A stretch of 64,000 nucleotides of DNA, from the NCBI GenBank assembly GCA_017654735.1, contig JADPYG010000088.1, positions 4,650,001 through 4,714,000 on the forward strand. Direction: 5' to 3'. The notes under the pieces are model-generated. The model made no database searches, was not told the DNA's origin, and worked only from the letters and a program-made list of their open reading frames with translations. Both the position numbers and the translations under genes were made by a program. The stretch's first letter is position 1; each line of letters starts with the position of its first letter. This document shows, in pieces, positions 1-12,150 of the stretch. Source of the stretch: Vishniacozyma victoriae (lineage: Eukaryota > Basidiomycota > Tremellomycetes > Tremellales > Bulleribasidiaceae).

Positions 1-481
1 CACGAATATAGTAAGTCATTTCTACTCCTACTTGGACGCGGCATTCTGTAAGCAAGTGGGGAAACAACGATTGAGCTCGGTCGGGAGATAAGGGACACGC
101 ATCTTGTCATCGTCATACCACGCCGTTATAATTGAGCTGCGGGTCGATGATGGGTGTATACATCACGATTACGATGGCCGTAGAGATCAAGAGGATGCTT
201 GGATGCTCGACGTGATCGATGGGACCGGGGGAATGCCGCTATTGTTCTTCCGCAGCAATGGGTCACCGGGGAACATGTCTCATTCCCGCATCACATCCTA
301 CCCGCCTTACAAGCACACAACAACACCGCCCCACCTGCTACGGAATGCACACCGTGCCTTTCAGCATGGAAAGCGATGCAGTGTTCCGCAGGCATGGCTC
401 GGCGGATTTCCATCCTACCATTCCCTCTCATACATCACTTCACCGCAACAATCGCTGACATCATTAGAATAGATAATCAAA
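1..481. other. Upstream region of the actin gene
   Basis: This stretch lies before the actin start and should hold its promoter and 5' untranslated region. Short open frames cross it in several phases, but none continues into a recognisable protein. A GTAAGT near position 11 could be the donor of a 5' UTR intron, but this cannot be decided from sequence alone. Confidence 0.5.
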
Positions 482-2007
<1,526 letters not shown>

Positions 2008-2122
2008 TGACAGAGTCTATCCTTCAGATCGAATTGCATTCTACGAAGTGGTGTTGTGTTCTGAATTCGCGATCATCATGCTGAATTGCTGCGATCATGA
2101 ATTGCATCTCGTTACAAAATGC

Positions 2123-3846
2123 CTATGCTAGAGCCTGCAGATTACGTGACAATCCCCTGGTGAATTCCTTGATATTCCCACTGGAAGCCGACAAAGCACC
2201 CAAGAAAGTCTCATCGGTACCTACTCATCAGCTCATGCCATCATCTCGATCAAATGTAGACATACCTCTAACCCAACCCTTCTTTGCCCAAATCTTCCAA
2301 ATGCCCTTAGCTTCCTCCGAGCTCATTGTCCAGGGAACATCAATCTTTTCCAACCCGCTCTTTGCATTCCCAAGATGTGTGGGATTATGTTTCGTATAAG
2401 CAGTCAAGGGGTTTGGGGAAGGGATGGATAGGGCTTCATAGAGTGTGGAAGGAATTGGTAGGGATGGGGTAGAATGGGAAAGGGAGGTGATGATCATTCC
2501 TTTTGACTAATCGTCAGCTTCACGACACGAGTAGAGCAAAGAATGAAAGGGTAAGGGAGGACATACGAATGATTTCTTGCCTGTTAAATAGTCCAAGAAA
2601 AGGTTGGGGGTGGAGAGGTCATATGATTCAAGTACTCTGAAATCTGGTGTCCTTACCCCCGAAGTCGAGAATAAAGCTTGAACCTCATCAACAGCTACTA
2701 AAACAGGTCGTTCACTCTCCTCCAGTGTCTCCAATACACCCTCTAGAATCTCTACTGATTCAGAGGATTTGGGGGCTTTACAAATTTCCGAAATTGATGT
2801 ATTTGATTTATATTTTCCAATTTGGGTTTTGGACTTGATTGATGATAAGGTAGTAGGGTTTGTGGTGAGGAGTGAAGAGAGGATGGAGTGGGCTAGAGCT
2901 GGTTGATTGAATAATTTTGTAGAGGGGTTGTAGGCGTATTCGGTTTTAGATTCTATCCACTCGGATGCTATTATATCAGCTCCATGACATTTCAGATTGC
3001 GAGGGATGGTATACATACCTCTTGGAATGTATAGAACGATCCAACCGCTCTCCTTGGCGTAGGCAGCTGTTTGGAGTAGTAGCATACTCTTTCCGCTCCC
3101 TGCCTGTCCAGCTGTTCATAAGCTCCCCTCTGTGAAAGTAGAAGTGAGGACTTACCCAGGACATGCCTTGAATCTTTACTAGATCCATTCTTGCCTTTAT
3201 CCAATATCCGAGCTAGATCAATCGTAGATTGTCGAATAACAGCAGCTGGACCACCTGATCTTTCAATCTATCATCAGCCATCTCCCATCTTCGTATTACA
3301 CAATCATGAAAACTCCTTACCTCTTCAAATCTCCTAGGAAGACCTAATGATTTTAATGAATTAAAAGTCTCTTCTGGGAAGGTAGTAGCGACTCCAACAC
3401 GTCCTTGGGAAACTACATCCTATACATTAGCCAACCTTCAATCAAGCTGGAGCGGACGTACAGGTATGAATTGCTCGAATTCTGCTAAATCGGGAACGGC
3501 GGACGCTTCTGTGTATTTGAGTGTCACTCCGCTCTGTACATTAGTCATTATCCTACTTTACCGCCAATTAACAGAGAGGAAGGGACATACGGATGAACCT
3601 CCGCCACCTCCAGTCCGTTTGGGAGCACCAGGTTTATTCTGCGAAAAAGAAGCTGCTTTGGGTTTAGGTGCTTTCGCTATTCGTCAACATTGACTGCCAT
3701 CGTCCTCGCCGGAGCAGTGAGAAAGGTGAATGGGGAGACATACCTGGTTTCCCTTTTGCAGCTGCCAAACTCGTTGCTGATGCCGAGATCGCCCGAACTT
3801 GGATGGAAGGTACTGTTCGGACTGCTGTCCTGGATATAGAAGACAT
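2123..3846 (-). CDS. RSM23: Mitochondrial small ribosomal subunit protein mS29 (DAP3/Rsm23)
   Basis: GTP-binding protein of the mitochondrial ribosome small subunit. The start at 3846 gives an Arg/Ser/Ala-rich, acid-free leader (MSSISRTAVRTVPSIQVRAI) typical of mitochondrial import. About eight exons follow. A P-loop, GQAGSGKS, is rebuilt across an intron near 3105-3150. Just after it come the family's WIVLYIP strand and the segment ASEWIESKTEY, also joined across an intron. The C-terminal part carries VPWTMSSEEAKGIW. The last exon (to 2123) ends in ALA-stop. Predicted length is about 450 residues, close to fungal Rsm23. The final acceptor offers two AGs three bases apart (GAG/TAG at 2221-2226), so two proteins differing by one residue are possible. 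The divergent neighbour is the His/Pro/Gly-rich gene. Confidence 0.88.
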
Positions 3847-4319
3847 CTTGCTTGACTGCCTGGGGTGTTTCGGTGTGATCAAGAGAGGTATAGGTAGTAG
3901 ACAGGCGATTTTCGGAGATGATTGATTGATTGAATCGGAAATTCAGAATTACGTAAGATACACTTTCAATCTCTCAGTCTGCTACATGCGCTCTACCTTA
4001 ACTTGATTGGAAACAACGACATGTATGCATACACACAACTACTTCGAACCGCAGTCAAGCATAGTCACAGCAGTGGGTAGAATCACTTGGCGACTGACTG
4101 TGCACTCCTTCGGTCTTCGGTGAGATTACCCTCGGCCGAAGGAGGGGTCAAGCGTAGTAAGCTGCGGCGCAGTCTTGATAAAGGTATATCATCCACCTAT
4201 TATCTCACTCCATCTCTTTCTCTTTCTATATCTCTATCTCTCACATTCATTGCATGCAATCCCACATGCTTCCCCCAAATTACTCATATACACAATTATA
4301 CAACGCAAACACAGACACA
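3847..4319. promoter_or_regulatory. Divergent promoter region between mS29 and the His/Pro/Gly-rich gene
   Basis: No coding feature is supported here. The right end holds a long pyrimidine tract (about 4196-4248, mostly CT-rich with TATCTC repeats) directly before the His/Pro/Gly-rich gene, a common feature of strongly expressed fungal promoters and 5' UTRs. An in-frame ATG at 4254 could extend that gene by 22 residues. Confidence 0.5.
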
Positions 4320-5516
4320 ATGACTCAACTACCTACTACCACTACCACTCAATACGATGAAAAGGAAATGCCTATCGAAGATTTGAGTTCAGGTGGCGAT
4401 GTTGAAGGATACGATCTCCTCGATGAAGGTCAAGATTCCAGTAGTGAATCTGATGGAATATGCGAAGGACTCTCCCATACCCATCTCGACCATGAGGCTT
4501 CGAACGATAATCAAGACATGGACGCCACTGTTCATGGATGTGGTTGTGAAGATGAACCAACTGGTCACTACTCCATGGGACGAGGATATCATACAAGAAT
4601 GGGAAGGGGATACCCCTACGCCCATGCCCATGCCCACCACCATGGGAATGGTCCTGGTCATGGGTATCATCAAGATCAAGGATTCCCGGGACCTATGTTC
4701 CCTCCTTTCCCCCACGGCGACAGACACCATAGTCCTGGTAGAGGTAGGGGAGGTCATCATGGAAGAGGGCGACACCATCATCACCATGGTCCCCCTCCAT
4801 TCCCTCCTGGACCACCAAGGCATCGAGGTCCTCCACCTCCACCTCCACCTCCTGGGCCACCTGGACATCATTGTCCACCTCCACCTCCTCCAGGACCACC
4901 CGGTGAGCATCGTTGTCCTCCTCCACCTCCAGGACCACCTGGACATCATGGCCCTCCACCGCCACCACCTCCAGGACCTAATGGACAATGTGGACATCAT
5001 CGAGATCATGGACCCCCTCCTCCTGGACCTGGACATCATTGGCCTCCTCCCCCACCACCTGGATGTGGTCGTTTCCCACCTCCGCCTCCACCTGGATGTG
5101 GATATGTATATGGATCTCTACCCCCATTCGGTCCTCCACCTCCTGGACATGGACCAGGACATCACGGGACCCCTCCTTTCCCTCCAGGACCAGGACATCA
5201 TGGACACCCACCTCCCCATGGTCGAGACCATCGAGGGCCTGGCCCAAAAGGTCCTCATGGAAGAGGTCATCGTGGACCGTTCGGAAAGCACGGTCCTTGT
5301 GCTTGTACACCCCCTCCTCCATGCGAGTGCGAGGTCAATGCCCACCCCGGTCTTATTGGACCGCTCCCTTTTGGATATCAAGGGTATGACCATGTAAGAG
5401 GCCCCCAAGTACATGGTCATGGTCGACATGGCTATCCAAGTCAGGGATATGAATATGGTCATGGTCACGGGTATGGAGGACGACACACCTTTTTCCAAGA
5501 AGGAGTCATCGCCTAA
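4320..5516 (+). CDS. Low-complexity His/Pro/Gly-rich protein of unknown function
   Basis: A single open frame encodes 398 residues from the ATG at 4320 (context CACAATGAC). The upstream in-frame ATG at 4254 lies in the pyrimidine-rich leader and is less likely. The first 80 residues are acidic and Ser-rich. The middle is built from repeats of a HHGPPPPPPPGP type with frequent His pairs and scattered cysteines (GCGCEDEP, HHCPPPP, HRCPPPP, CACTPPPPCECEV). The tail is Gly/Tyr/His-rich. There is no signal peptide or membrane segment. I do not recognise a family. His plus Cys content suggests metal binding, and the Gly/Tyr/Pro bias suggests a disordered or condensate-forming protein; both are inference. 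Repetitive codon use also creates long open frames in the +1 phase (4393-5397) and on the other strand, which I regard as by-products. Confidence 0.6.
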   Translation: MTQLPTTTTTQYDEKEMPIEDLSSGGDVEGYDLLDEGQDSSSESDGICEGLSHTHLDHEASNDNQDMDATVHGCGCEDEPTGHYSMGRGYHTRMGRGYPYAHAHAHHHGNGPGHGYHQDQGFPGPMFPPFPHGDRHHSPGRGRGGHHGRGRHHHHHGPPPFPPGPPRHRGPPPPPPPPGPPGHHCPPPPPPGPPGEHRCPPPPPGPPGHHGPPPPPPPGPNGQCGHHRDHGPPPPGPGHHWPPPPPPGCGRFPPPPPPGCGYVYGSLPPFGPPPPGHGPGHHGTPPFPPGPGHHGHPPPHGRDHRGPGPKGPHGRGHRGPFGKHGPCACTPPPPCECEVNAHPGLIGPLPFGYQGYDHVRGPQVHGHGRHGYPSQGYEYGHGHGYGGRHTFFQEGVIA

Positions 5517-5911
5517 GGCTCAAGTGGTAGGTCGCAAATAATATGCTCACGACTATACGGATGATGTTCAACAGATCATTCAAGTCTCTTTTTCTCGTTC
5601 TTCAAGTTCCAAAGGTTCAAGTTCTCGAAATTCGAATATCCAGTACAGTATCTTGAAAATCTAAAACCCAAAAACAATTTATGGAAGGTAAGTAGGTCTC
5701 TGTAGGAAACCCCAGAAATGTGATGCATAATATCACGCCAATTACTCGCTTTGCATTCTTCTCGAGGTTCAATCGTACCGTCTTCTTATTACTGATCTAA
5801 CAAACGCTGCGTAAAGGCTCATCCGAATCACACTTGGTCTCACGGCCATAGGCTCGAATTAGCACGTATACATGGAGTCACTTCTATAGTGGTCAAGAAA
5901 TTGCATGACCA
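5517..5911. other. Gene-free spacer between convergent genes
   Basis: The spacer lies between the 3' ends of the His/Pro/Gly-rich gene and COG2. It contains a run of TTCAAGTTC-like repeats (about 5577-5640) and otherwise looks like 3' untranslated and terminator sequence. I see no gene. Confidence 0.5.
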
Positions 5912-8289
5912 CTACTCCGCAGGACGATTGATAACCTCTACCGATTCCTTCCACCCCTCCAGCTCCTCGACCTCAACGCCCAACGCCTCCGCATCAGCCT
6001 TGAGGGCATTAGCATCAACCATCATCTGTCCCCTAAACCTCTCTTCTTCAGCCTCTACATCTTCTTTACCCGCACCACCACCAAATAATGAAAAAGTGTT
6101 CTTCTTACTCTTCCGATGTCTCCTCAATAAATCTTCTGTCTTACGAACTGACGATAAGATAGTGGCGTAATTTATAAAGATTGAAGTGGTGATTGTAGTT
6201 GACCATTCTTTATTTTTTAATGATGGACGAGATTGATAGAGGGTGGTGAGGGGTTTGTAGATTGTTGGAATGTAGTATGATGGTTTAGGTGGGGTGTCGG
6301 GTTTGGAGTTGGTAGGTGTTGCTCGGAATTGGGAAGCAGTCGAACGGATCAGTTTCAAAGGATCGGTACAGCGGCGAGTGATGATGCTGATAATTTTCGA
6401 TTCGAGGTGAGAAGAGGGTAATGTCGCATGTTCTGAATATCAGCTCAGAAGTCCGACTACTTGGGATTCACAGCTTACCTTCAGGCGAAATGTCGAGAGG
6501 CAGTTTAAACTCCTTGACCCGTTGCCAGAATTGATTGATATCCACAATTCCCGAAGCAGCCATCTTGAGAGCAGCTTCTTCCTGGCTCGTATCCTCCTCT
6601 GTAATGACGAAACTATCAACAGTGGTCTTCATCCAAGATCCAAGTCTAGCGATAATCTAACATCAGCCCAATCCCTTTTTCAAGACCAATTCCGGTAGAA
6701 CATACCTGTAATGATAAACGCCAGAACCTAGGGGCTAATTCCGGAATATGAACTTCGTTACTCCAACATTTTATCCAAGCGTTCCAAGCTGCTCCTGACT
6801 GACCTAATGCCCATCCATCCACCGGTGTGGGGTTATTAAGAGAAGATTCGTAAGTTCCCACAATCTCTTTCCAACGTAATTGAAAGTAAACTGGTAATTG
6901 CCAGCGTCGTTCGAATGTTGTATATTCTGGACTACTTCGCATGGCGGTGATTGATGAATAAGAGGGAGCCATGGATTCTAGGATAGTCATGAATTTGTGT
7001 ACGACAGTGTAATGCTATCATCAGCCTTGCCCTATGTCAATGGCGCGACAACTCACTTTGTGTAGTTCATCCGGACGACCTGCTGCAAAGATTGTATTGC
7101 CCATACTTGAAACTATTGATGTTGAAATAGCAGGCCAGAGGATTTGGGATAAGACGTCCAAACCCACTTCATCCGCTGTAGTGAGGAGGGGTCGGAGATC
7201 GTAGACGTGTACAAGGACTTTATTTAGGACATCCGCAAGTGGTCCTCCTGAGGTAAGTCGGACTTTGTCATAACCGTTCGATCCAGCGTGAGGAGTCTCT
7301 GGGGCGGAAGGTGTGAACAAGTCGTTTGTGGGTAAAACGATCGTCTGAGTATCAGCTTACATTACACGACGCGTGTGAGAGGGACGTACTTGATTACAAA
7401 ATGCCTGGATCTCTTTCTTGATAACCTGTGTAGCTTCTTGTAATCCAGAGATCAAATCATATGTCCTAAAACATTGTCGGAGGTGCGCAGTAGATTGTTC
7501 CCGGAGGGCATCAACAAGTAATGTAGAAAGGTCACTACTGATACTAGCTTTGATCTTGTCGATTCGCTGCATGTTAGCTTATCGCAGTGGGTAAGCAAAG
7601 GGGGGACATACAGGTGAGATGGAATCTACTATCTTGCAATTCTCCGCCTGGGCTTTTTGGATTAGGTATTTGAGTTGGGTATATTCACTTGCTAGCCTAT
7701 CGACCAGTTTTGCTCGGTCCGTCTCTTCTGTGTTGGCCAGTAGTGCCTCTGCTCTACCCAAAGCGTCGAACAGGCGTTGCAGTAGATCCAGTAATGCCTA
7801 CCGTCAGCTCTCTGACCAATACCAGGACCCGTCGGTCAGACCTATCGGCCCACATACCTTTTCCTCCCTCAATTCCGCCCTCTGATCCAATTTCTCCTGA
7901 ACGATAATCTGCTGTTCCAACAACATCCCTCTAACCCCCTCAATTTCTTCCCCAAGTTGCCCCAGTGGTTTGCCCAATCGTATCAACCTTTCCTCCTCCC
8001 CCCTTAAACCAGTTCCCAAACTGATGAATTCCTCATAATCATCATTAATGAGCTGTACCAATTCTTCCCTTAATTGACCTAGGTATTCTCTTAACTCCCC
8101 CCTCAATTCCTCTAGGGGTATATGGGCTCGAGTGAGGAGGAAAGCATCTGGGTCGAATTGTTGGGCGGATAGGAATGCGTTAGTGTGCGAGAGTGGTTGG
8201 AGGGATGGGAGGTCTAATGAAGTTGATTGGCGGGGTGGGGAGGATGGGCCAGCTTCGGAAGTGGGCATGGGATTGTCTATGAGGGCCAT
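5912..8289 (-). CDS. COG2: Conserved oligomeric Golgi complex subunit 2
   Basis: Subunit of the COG tether that captures retrograde vesicles at the Golgi. The first exon (8289-7858) carries the hallmark COG2 N-terminus: FDPDAFLLTRAHIPLEELRG, then LINDDYEEFISLGTGLRG and LGKPLGQLGEEI, matching the family's pattern of a coiled coil with a D-Y-x-x-F-x-x-L core. About seven short introns follow, with consistent phases. Later exons give ASEYTQLKYLIQKAQ, then a long helical C-terminal region ending in VEVINRPAE. Length is about 690 residues, normal for fungi. A basic-plus-Gly segment near the C-terminus (KNTFSLFGGGAGK) is a lineage-specific loop. Upstream lies a TC-repeat promoter shared with nothing else obvious. 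Confidence 0.88.
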
Positions 8290-8433
8290 ACTACCGGAGC
8301 CACAGCAATGCCGATGTATCTATGTATCTATATGTAAATGTATATGCAAATGTAAGTGAAAGTGGACGTTGGGTGCAAGTTGGATTCGCCTGACGCGACC
8401 GAGATAGCCGTGGCACCGATTCTGGTCGCACAC

Positions 8434-8450
8434 ATCTCTCTCTCTCTCTC
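8434..8450. repeat. TC dinucleotide microsatellite
   Basis: A short run of TC repeats sits about 145 bp before the COG2 start codon and just after the 3' end of the small membrane protein gene. It may act as a pyrimidine-rich promoter element. Confidence 0.7.
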
Positions 8451-8479
8451 AAATGCATATGATGCAAAAGTATACAACA

Positions 8480-8769
8480 TTATCTCTTTGGATGTGAAGT
8501 TTTGGAGCCTATATTGACTTCAGGAGTTACATCAGATCCATCAAACGCAGCCTTGGCCTTTCCGTTATCCTTCGATACCCTCTTCGCCTGACCCTTCTCC
8601 GCTTCATCATTCGGATCTACCTCCAGGATTCCTGCGAAATCAGGGTCGGGGATTTGATCAAGTAAGAATCCTAGGAGCATGATGGTGATCAGGCCGCCGA
8701 AGACCATTATTATGAATGCTAGATGTCAGCTATTACACATCAGCTGCAAGACTTACCTGTTGCGCTCAT
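8480..8769 (-). CDS. Small single-pass membrane protein, unknown
   Basis: Two exons (8769-8757 and 8718-8480) joined by a 38-nt intron give 83 residues. The 13-nt first exon supplies MSAT. The protein then shows one strongly hydrophobic segment (FIIMVFGGLITIMLLGFLL, residues about 6-24), followed by an acidic then basic soluble tail ending KTSHPKR. Topology would be a short N-terminus and a cytosolic or matrix tail. I do not recognise the family. The splice phase and coding bias support a real gene, but the function is unknown. Confidence 0.6.
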
Positions 8770-9068
8770 ACTTAAGACGTTCTCTGTATGTTATATTTTC
8801 AAGTTGTTTTCAGTATATAGTGAGCTCTCAGTAGTAGTGAGTATACAGTGAATCAGCGAGAGCATACCTTGCATCAATGTTACATGCATGTATGAATGAC
8901 GATCAAGGGGATACCCAACAAAGGTTCCCATAACACACTCAACAGTAATAGGCGCGCCAAAGTTCACTCGCGGAAAATCCCGAGGTGCACGAGTAGAGTA
9001 ATCGACGATTCTTGATTCGACACATCTACTATATTACATCTACTCTCACCCACCCTCAGTCATCAATA

Positions 9069-10038
9069 ATGCCTTCTTACCGACCTATCAAACAGGCCGT
9101 AAGTCTCTTCATATCCCTGAATCAAGCAAGGCGGAATGCTGATGGAACAGAGCTTCGGCGGTCTTAACATGGAGTATGTCCCTCGTAGATGTCTTGGATC
9201 TCAGCTGACCTAGATTCTTTCCTTACTCTCGCCTTTCCAATCAATCGATCTCTTATCTACTGCTCCCCTGCACCCGGCTGCGACTTTACACGACTACCAA
9301 AATATTGTCAACCTCGCCACATACGAATTCGACATTTTCTGTTTGTTACATAAACCATTCTTCGACTATCAACCACCAACACAACTATCATCCATCTCAT
9401 CGATATCACCTTCAATCACACTTATGACCTCACGCCTCTCCATGCTACCGCCTACTGTATCCTCGCCTGTCCGATAACACAAACGTCACACCAAACAGAG
9501 TCATCAACCGTTTCAGGCCTACTCTTGCTATTTGGGGTATCACCGCCGGTCTAGGTGTTTCTCTATATCTATCAGAAGTCCCTCTATTCCAGAAGGATGT
9601 CTTGAGGAAGATCCCTTTTGTGAGTTTGATGTCATTGGGTGGGACAACGCTGAACGAGGTTCCCCTTTCTCTATTGGCCGCTCTACCTTTCTCATGTCAT
9701 CGATGTCCTACTGGTCGACTATAATCACCATCACCACCATTTCTCTCCAATTCTGCCACTCTTCGCTCTCACCTCTTCTCTCGCCCTTTTTGACTCGTCG
9801 ATTCTGTACTTCGCCTCTGATATGACTCGTCATGTGTCCCAAATTCACATATACAGGTCAAGAGCTACTTTGTCGGTAAGTCTCTCATACCAAGCTACGA
9901 TTGAACTCACGCTGATCATACTTCTCTACTCCCTTGACCACGACCCAATCTTTACTACCTCGCTCTTTCCTCGCGTCGTGTCCACCCATATACTCCACAA
10001 ATACAGACAACACACCCGACTGTGACAAGCCTTTCTAG
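9069..10038 (+). CDS. QCR10: Cytochrome bc1 complex subunit 10 (Qcr10)
   Basis: A small accessory subunit of respiratory complex III in the inner mitochondrial membrane. Five exons (9069-9098, 9151-9173, 9499-9619, 9857-9875, 10007-10038) give 74 residues starting MPSYRPIKQASFGGLNMEVI. The single membrane helix is in RPTLAIWGITAGLGVSLYL. The C-terminal pattern VPLFQKDVLRKIPF, KSYFVDNTPDCDKPF matches fungal Qcr10 (F-x-x-D-x-L-x-K-I-P and T-P-x-D-K-P). Two exons are only 23 and 19 nt, and three introns are long for this genome (325, 237 and 131 nt) and pyrimidine-rich, so introns make up over three quarters of the gene. All junction phases agree. Confidence 0.87.
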
Positions 10039-10635
10039 ACGAGTTCCGAGGAGGCATGGGGGAACTAGGACTAGTCAGACTGATAGGAGCTGTACCGGAC
10101 TTGGTTTTACCATGCATCATATAGACCCACCACAAGCTGCATTGCATGAAAGGAAAGAAGCATGTATTAATTACCGGATTGAGCGTTACTTGACCTTTAT
10201 CACATCCCCCCATTTAATAGAACCAGCTGTGTTGGTGTCCTCTCTGTCTATCGTAATCGTCATTATCGCTCATTCAATCAATTCATTCTATTCACTCTAT
10301 ATATCAATACAGTAACGCTATATCTCTCTAACGGATACATTACTGGACACCTCACCATCAGCGATATAGAAAACGTAAGTATATTCACAATTCGGGACGG
10401 ATAAGGAAAAGGAATGGCCCCACGTAGTCTCGGCGCGTGGAAGTGCCCGACCCTTGTTTTCTCATGTGTTTTGAGTGTCATAGCGCTGACTCTATTTCTT
10501 GTCATTCAATCACTCGACTATACTCCTCTATCGTCCTCTCATCGCTCAACCACTCCTCGTCGCCATCACTCCTCGTCGCCTGGTAATCACTTCTATTGTT
10601 TCGATAAACAGACCTTCAGATATTAATCTTTAATC
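10039..10635. promoter_or_regulatory. Upstream region of YPT1
   Basis: About 600 bp without a supported gene. A short direct repeat of an ACTCCTCGTCGCC-type motif lies near 10550-10580, just before the YPT1 start. The remainder should contain the QCR10 terminator and YPT1 promoter. Confidence 0.5.
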
Positions 10636-11645
10636 ATGTCGCACGCATCCGAATACGATTATCTCTTCAAGGTATGTCTATCCCCTCCCTTGGTACAGTC
10701 TCAGCTCCCATATCTGTATAAAAAAAGGAGGAATCGAATACAAGGGAAATCGGAGTAGCCTGGACCGGACTGGACGCGTGATCAGTGACCGACGGCGACC
10801 TTGATGCTAACGCTAACAAACAGCTCCTCCTCATTGGTGATTCCGGTGTTGGAAAATCATGTCTCCTACTCCGATTCGCAGATGATACCTATACGGAATC
10901 TTATATTTCCACTATCGGTGTATGTCCCCCTTTTATCTATGTTGATTGCCACTGATAAGGAATATAGGTCGATTTCAAGATCCGAACTATTGAGCTAGAG
11001 GGCAAGACTGTCAAGCTTCAGATCGTATGCTCTATTCTTTGGATGTTGGGATTGAGCTAATGAATAGTGGGATACTGCTGGACAGGAACGTTTCAGGACT
11101 ATCACTTCATCTTATTACCGTGGTGCTCATGGTATCATTGTTGTTTACGATGTTACCGATAGCGGTAAGCTCACATCCCATCTCATGTGGATAAAGCTGA
11201 CAAAAAGACACCTTCTCAAACGTCAAGCAGTGGTTGCAAGAAATTGACCGATACGCAGTTGAAGGCGTCAACAAGCTTTTGGTCGGAAACAAGTCTGATT
11301 TGGTTACCAAGAAAGCCGTCGATTACGCCGTTGCCAAGGTATGCTCACTGCATCCGACATCGTGTAAGAAGGAGCTGACGAACTAGTCCTTCGCTGATGA
11401 GCTTGGTATTCCCTTCCTCGAGACTTCAGCCAAGAGCGCCACGAACGTTGAACAGGCTTTCTTGACCATGTCAAAGCAAATCAAGGACCGGTAAGTGACC
11501 TTTCTCTTAATTTCCCAGATAAAAGACAAAGATACTGATGAATAGAATGGGCTCCACTTCAATGGCTTCTGGTCCAGGTGGTAAATCAACAATCAAGGGT
11601 CTTGGACAGAACGTCGAGCAAAAGACTGCTGGTGGATGTTGTTAA
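10636..11645 (+). CDS. YPT1: Rab1-type small GTPase Ypt1
   Basis: Master Rab GTPase of ER-to-Golgi transport and early autophagy. The first exon (10636-10671) encodes [12 protein letters not shown] and is followed by an unusually long intron (152 nt, to 10823). The rest gives all Rab motifs: P-loop GDSGVGKS, effector segment [26 protein letters not shown] and ETSAK. The C-terminus is a double cysteine (TAGGCC) for geranylgeranylation. The effector loop and the [15 protein letters not shown] switch region are diagnostic of Rab1/Ypt1 rather than Rab8/Sec4. Length is about 205 residues, as expected. Confidence 0.95.
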
Positions 11646-12150
11646 GTGATTGGACAAGGGTGGGTTCAGTGGTAAGGGGGTGGGCGGGGTGGAATACGTT
11701 TTTAGCTTTCTTCTCGATGGAGTTTGTACAATGGAGACGAGTGAATGGAATGTCTGCGCTTCTGACCCTTGTTGCATATGCTGTCGATTGGCGTCAAGCA
11801 AGCTGATGATGTGTGTGTAGCTGTGGCTGTGATATGTTTTGCATTATATAGCTACCATAGGACCCACAAGTCTGGAACGGAATCACGCATCTATTTTCAC
11901 CTCCAGTACCGGAGTACCGCCCTAACAAGTATACTGAAATATGACTGTATCCCGGTCATCCGACAAACCAACGCCCAACATCCCTCCGAACCTATCACCA
12001 CTACTCCCTCTCCCTGCCTAACCGCTTCATAGCTCACAGCTCACAGCTCATACCTCGCCTACCGGCTCATTACTCTCCACTCCCGACTCGTCACCTCGCT
12101 GCTTCGCAACTCGCAACCCCCCCTTCGCGCATCGCTTATCGGCTCATCGC
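11646..12150. other. Gene-free spacer between convergent YPT1 and SHR3
   Basis: About 500 bp of 3' flanking sequence. Near 12028-12060 there is a short run of GCTCACA repeats and then CT-rich simple sequence. No open frame here is convincing. Confidence 0.5.

Noticed and set aside
9174..9498. snoRNA inside the long QCR10 intron
   Set aside because: No RUGAUGA/CUGA pair or hairpin-hinge-ACA arrangement was visible by eye.
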